From the NCBI GenBank assembly GCA_910579995.1, contig CAJTWH010000010.1, positions 39,115-103,114 on the forward strand: a stretch of 64,000 bases of DNA. Direction: 5' to 3'. The notes below the pieces were generated by a model that was not told the DNA's origin, searched no databases, and worked only from the letters and a program-made list of their open reading frames with translations. The translations under genes were made by a program, and so were the position numbers. How positions within the stretch are numbered: the stretch's first letter is position 1; each line of letters begins with the position of its first letter. Shown here piece by piece: positions 61,526 to 64,000 of this stretch. This DNA is from an uncultured Muribaculaceae bacterium (GTDB lineage: Bacteria > Bacteroidota > Bacteroidia > Bacteroidales > Muribaculaceae).

Positions 61526-63592
61526 TCACTCGCTGCGGTAGTAGGTGCCGGAGTATTCGGTGACGGCGGGGCCGGTCATCATAATGTGGCCGTCGGCGCT
61601 GAGGTCGAGGCCGAGGTTACCGCCGATAAGTCGCATTGTCACAGGCCATTGTGCGCGTCCGGTGGCTACTGCTGCCGCAGCGGCGGCACATGCGCCTGTG
61701 CCGCAGGCCATAGTCTCGCCGGCGCCGCGCTCCCATGCGCGCATGGAGAGGTTGTGGGCGTCGTCGATACGCACAAATTCGATATTGGCTTTCTCGGGCC
61801 AGATGGGATGATTCTCGAGTCGCGGGCCGAGCTCCGACACGATGTCGCCGTCGAAGCTGTCGACGAAGACCACGCCGTGCGGGTTGCCCATCGACACGGC
61901 CGTGAGCCGCAGCTCCTTGCCGTCGACTTCCACCGGCATGTCGATCATGCTCTCGGCCCGGCAGGCGACAGGGATACGCTCGGGCTCGAAGCATGGCGCG
62001 CCCATGTCGACGGTGACGGTGTCGGTGAGGCCGTCGAGGCCGGTGTGGACCTCTACGGTCTTAATGCCGCTGAGGGTTTCGATACTTATGGTGTTGCCGC
62101 TGACGAGGCGGTTGTCGTAGATATATTTTGCGACGCAACGTATGCCGTTGCCGCACATCTGGGCCTCGGAGCCGTCGGCATTGAATATGCGCATGCGGCA
62201 GTCGGCGCCATTGCCGGGCATGATGGCTATGATACCGTCGGAGCCTACGCCGGTGTGTCGGCGGCTGATCTGGCGGGCGAGGTCGGGAAGATTGTCGAGC
62301 GGGCGCTCCATGCAGTCGACATATACGAAGTCGTTGCCGAGGCCGTTCATCTTCACGAATGGTATGTTGGTGAGCTTTGACGGCTGTACCGACGGCTGGC
62401 CTGCGGCGAGCGAGTCGACAGCTTCGGCAAGGTGTTCGAGGCCTTCGTCGAGAATGGCGCGTGGCACACCGATGTTCATGCGCATGAAGCCCATGCCCTC
62501 GGCTCCGAATGTGCTGCCCTCGCTCAATGCCAAATGACCGCGCTCTACAAGCAGGGCCACGAGTTCCTCGCGGCTCAGGCCGAGGCCTTTGAAATCGAGC
62601 CACACGGTAAATGAGGCCTGCGGGCGATAGAGCTTGATCTGCGGAAGTCGGCGGGCGAAGAAGTCGGCGGCGTGGTCTACATTGGCCTGCAAGTATTCGA
62701 GGGCTTGGTCGAGCCACGGTCCGCCATGCTCGTAGGCCGCCTGCGTGGCAACCATTGCGGCGATAGGCGGCGCATTGAATTCGCTTGCCGACAGCCAGTT
62801 GAAGAACGGCTCCCGCACACGCGGCGACTTCACCACCGTCCACGCGCTCACGATACCGGGGATATTGAAAGTCTTCGAGGGCGCGCCGAGAGTGACGGTG
62901 ATTTCCTGAGCTTCGGGCGACACCGAGGCGGTGGGTATATGGCGGCGTCCGCCGAGCATCATATCGCCGTAGATTTCATCGGAAATGAGCACCACGCCGT
63001 TGTCGCGGCATATCTCGGCCACGCGGCGCAGGGTGTCGGCGTCCCACTGCAGGCCGATGGGGTTGTGGGGATTGCAGACTATCATCATGGCGGGCCGCTC
63101 GCGGTGAATCACCTTTACGAGCCCGTCGAAGTCCATCTTATATGTGCCGTCGGCGTCGCGGCGGAGGGGGTTGTCGGCCACGCGTCGGCCATTGCCCTCT
63201 ATCACTGAGTGAAAAGAATGATATACCGGTGGCTGAATGACAACAGCGTCGCCCGGGCGCGAGAAGTAGTTGATACACAGGCTCAAGCCTTTCTTCAGGC
63301 CCGGCATGAAAGTGAGCTCCTCATTCTCTACCTGCCAGCCGTGGCGTGTACGCAGCCAGCCGGCTATGCTGCTCCAGAATTCTTCGGGAGGCGTGGTATA
63401 GCCAAGTACGGTATGGTTGAGGCGGTTGCGCAAGGCGTCGATAATCGCCGGGCAGGCTTGGAAATCCATGTCGGCAATCCAGAAGGGCAGGAGGTCGTGA
63501 CGGCCGAACTTGCGGTCCATCTCCTCGAATTTGGTGGCGTATGTGTCGTGGCGGTCAACCACGCAGTCGAAATTGTACTTTTCTTCACTCAT
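61526..63592 (-). CDS. dapF: fused PatB/MalY-type aminotransferase and diaminopimelate epimerase
   Basis: The product is 688 residues, one continuous frame. Residues 1-395 are a class I/II PLP enzyme of the MalY/PatB (C-S lyase) type: LLPFWIADMDFQACPAIIDAL, VVIQPPVYHSF, CNPHNPIG, and the PLP lysine in GAPSKTFNIPG (Lys240). Residues ~411-688 are a complete DapF: FVKMNGLGNDFVYVD, catalytic Cys480 in MCGNGIRC and Cys630 in ACGTGAC. DapF makes meso-diaminopimelate for lysine and peptidoglycan. In many Bacteroidetes dapF is next to an LL-diaminopimelate aminotransferase gene; here the partner is PatB-like and covalently joined. Whether the N-terminal part acts in the same pathway is unknown. Confidence 0.9.
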   Translation of the reverse strand: MSEEKYNFDCVVDRHDTYATKFEEMDRKFGRHDLLPFWIADMDFQACPAIIDALRNRLNHTVLGYTTPPEEFWSSIAGWLRTRHGWQVENEELTFMPGLKKGLSLCINYFSRPGDAVVIQPPVYHSFHSVIEGNGRRVADNPLRRDADGTYKMDFDGLVKVIHRERPAMMIVCNPHNPIGLQWDADTLRRVAEICRDNGVVLISDEIYGDMMLGGRRHIPTASVSPEAQEITVTLGAPSKTFNIPGIVSAWTVVKSPRVREPFFNWLSASEFNAPPIAAMVATQAAYEHGGPWLDQALEYLQANVDHAADFFARRLPQIKLYRPQASFTVWLDFKGLGLSREELVALLVERGHLALSEGSTFGAEGMGFMRMNIGVPRAILDEGLEHLAEAVDSLAAGQPSVQPSKLTNIPFVKMNGLGNDFVYVDCMERPLDNLPDLARQISRRHTGVGSDGIIAIMPGNGADCRMRIFNADGSEAQMCGNGIRCVAKYIYDNRLVSGNTISIETLSGIKTVEVHTGLDGLTDTVTVDMGAPCFEPERIPVACRAESMIDMPVEVDGKELRLTAVSMGNPHGVVFVDSFDGDIVSELGPRLENHPIWPEKANIEFVRIDDAHNLSMRAWERGAGETMACGTGACAAAAAAVATGRAQWPVTMRLIGGNLGLDLSADGHIMMTGPAVTEYSGTYYRSE

Positions 63593-63599
63593 GATGTGG

Positions 63600-63607
63600 C
63601 AAAGTTA
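63600..63607 (-). promoter_or_regulatory. -7 box very close to the fused dapF start
   Basis: The complement reads TAACTTTG (TAnnTTTG), only 7 bp before the ATG at 63592. If used, the mRNA would be almost leaderless, or translation would begin at a later codon. Confidence 0.5.
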
Positions 63608-63689
63608 GCAATTTTCACCGATACTGCAAAACAAACAGCGTCTATGGCAATCACACGGCTTTAAGCTTGGCCTTTTCAACATAAGTCAG

Positions 63690-63960
63690 TCTATAGTGCG
63701 TTCGCCGGAACGCCGATTTTTTACTGATGTTCATAGCCGCGGTAGCGGCAAACGACGGCGTAGCTGTCGCAACTCTCAGTAGCCTGTGGTAAGCATGGCG
63801 TAGCTATGCGCAGCCACAGGTCTGCGACATTTTCTTGATTAATAGCGCTGCGTAGCTGCGCGACTTGATGTTTGTCGCGCAGCTACGCAGCGCATTATAT
63901 TTCAGCTCTTTCATTACCTATGGCTGCGAACAGCTACGCGGTTCTTGCCATAGGAAATCT
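63690..63960 (-). repeat. ~240-bp palindromic composite repeat, copy 2, plus REP hairpin
   Basis: Read as reverse complement, 63735-63960 matches 43985-44225 in order: CTACGC/CTGTTCGC block, the long GCGCTGCGTAGCTGCGCGAC palindrome (about 63846-63893), CTGTGGCTGCGCATAGCTACG, and the ACAGCTACGCCGTCGTTTGCCGC block. A GCGTTC-GCCG-GAACGC hairpin precedes it. The stretch 63608-64000 shows no gene. Confidence 0.75.
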
Positions 63961-64000
63961 AGGACTTGCGCAAGCAAAAAGTGTTAAAAATTCGATTAAA

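Overview
The window looks like chromosomal DNA from a gut Bacteroidales bacterium, most likely a Muribaculaceae (S24-7) relative. Several things point that way. Most genes with a visible promoter carry the Bacteroidetes -7 box TAnnTTTG. There are many secreted glycosidases, BspA-type LRR_5 surface proteins with type IX-like C-terminal tails, a DUF4491 protein, an ATP-type PEP carboxykinase and an M3 dipeptidyl carboxypeptidase lipoprotein. The genus is inference. No tRNA, rRNA, CRISPR array, SusC/SusD pair or prophage was recognised.

Layout. 1-5804: three paralogous BspA-like surface protein genes on the minus strand. They are read from a promoter that sits inside a perfect 23-bp inverted repeat (5684-5706 / 5782-5804, 75-bp spacer), the architecture of a phase-variable invertible promoter. 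5862-16165: a tightly coupled minus-strand operon (GH105, clan GH-A enzyme, GH2 beta-galactosidase, double esterase). 16405-25651: a second minus-strand operon (GH92, DUF4380, GH28-like, GH78-like/SGNH fusion, GH31). 25887-29858: a large secreted CAZyme-like lipoprotein gene broken by one in-frame TAG. The two operons look like a pectin/rhamnogalacturonan-side-chain or plant glycoprotein degradation locus without transporter genes in view. 30126: a membrane-spanning HTH-like/PKD protein diverges from it.

31984-43891 (plus strand): alanine dehydrogenase, a probable structured ncRNA, a beta-barrel protein, a secreted LRR-caspase, an ATPase of the ATPase_2 type, Dcp, then aspS-nif3-zinc ribbon. 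44643-56965: DUF4491 (minus), metG, ansA and a mini sorting-domain protein; the envelope operon dut-TPR-DUF4292-EnvC-like-flippase; then a flavodiiron protein and cinA. 56968-58725: a single-domain IS200/RAYT-type HUH transposase next to about 1.3 kb of GC-rich palindromic tandem repeats in two opposite orientations. 58823-63592 (minus): pckA, two small genes and a fused PatB-type aminotransferase/diaminopimelate epimerase.

The intergenic spaces are unusually rich in repeats: a ~160-bp dispersed leader element (three copies, one truncated), a ~240-bp palindromic composite (two inverted copies about 19.5 kb apart), smaller REP-like hairpins, and TTGGTGG-rich tracts. The candidates most worth testing are the invertible BspA promoter, the HUH transposase/REP array, the conserved leader element, the amber-interrupted gene and the PatB-DapF fusion.
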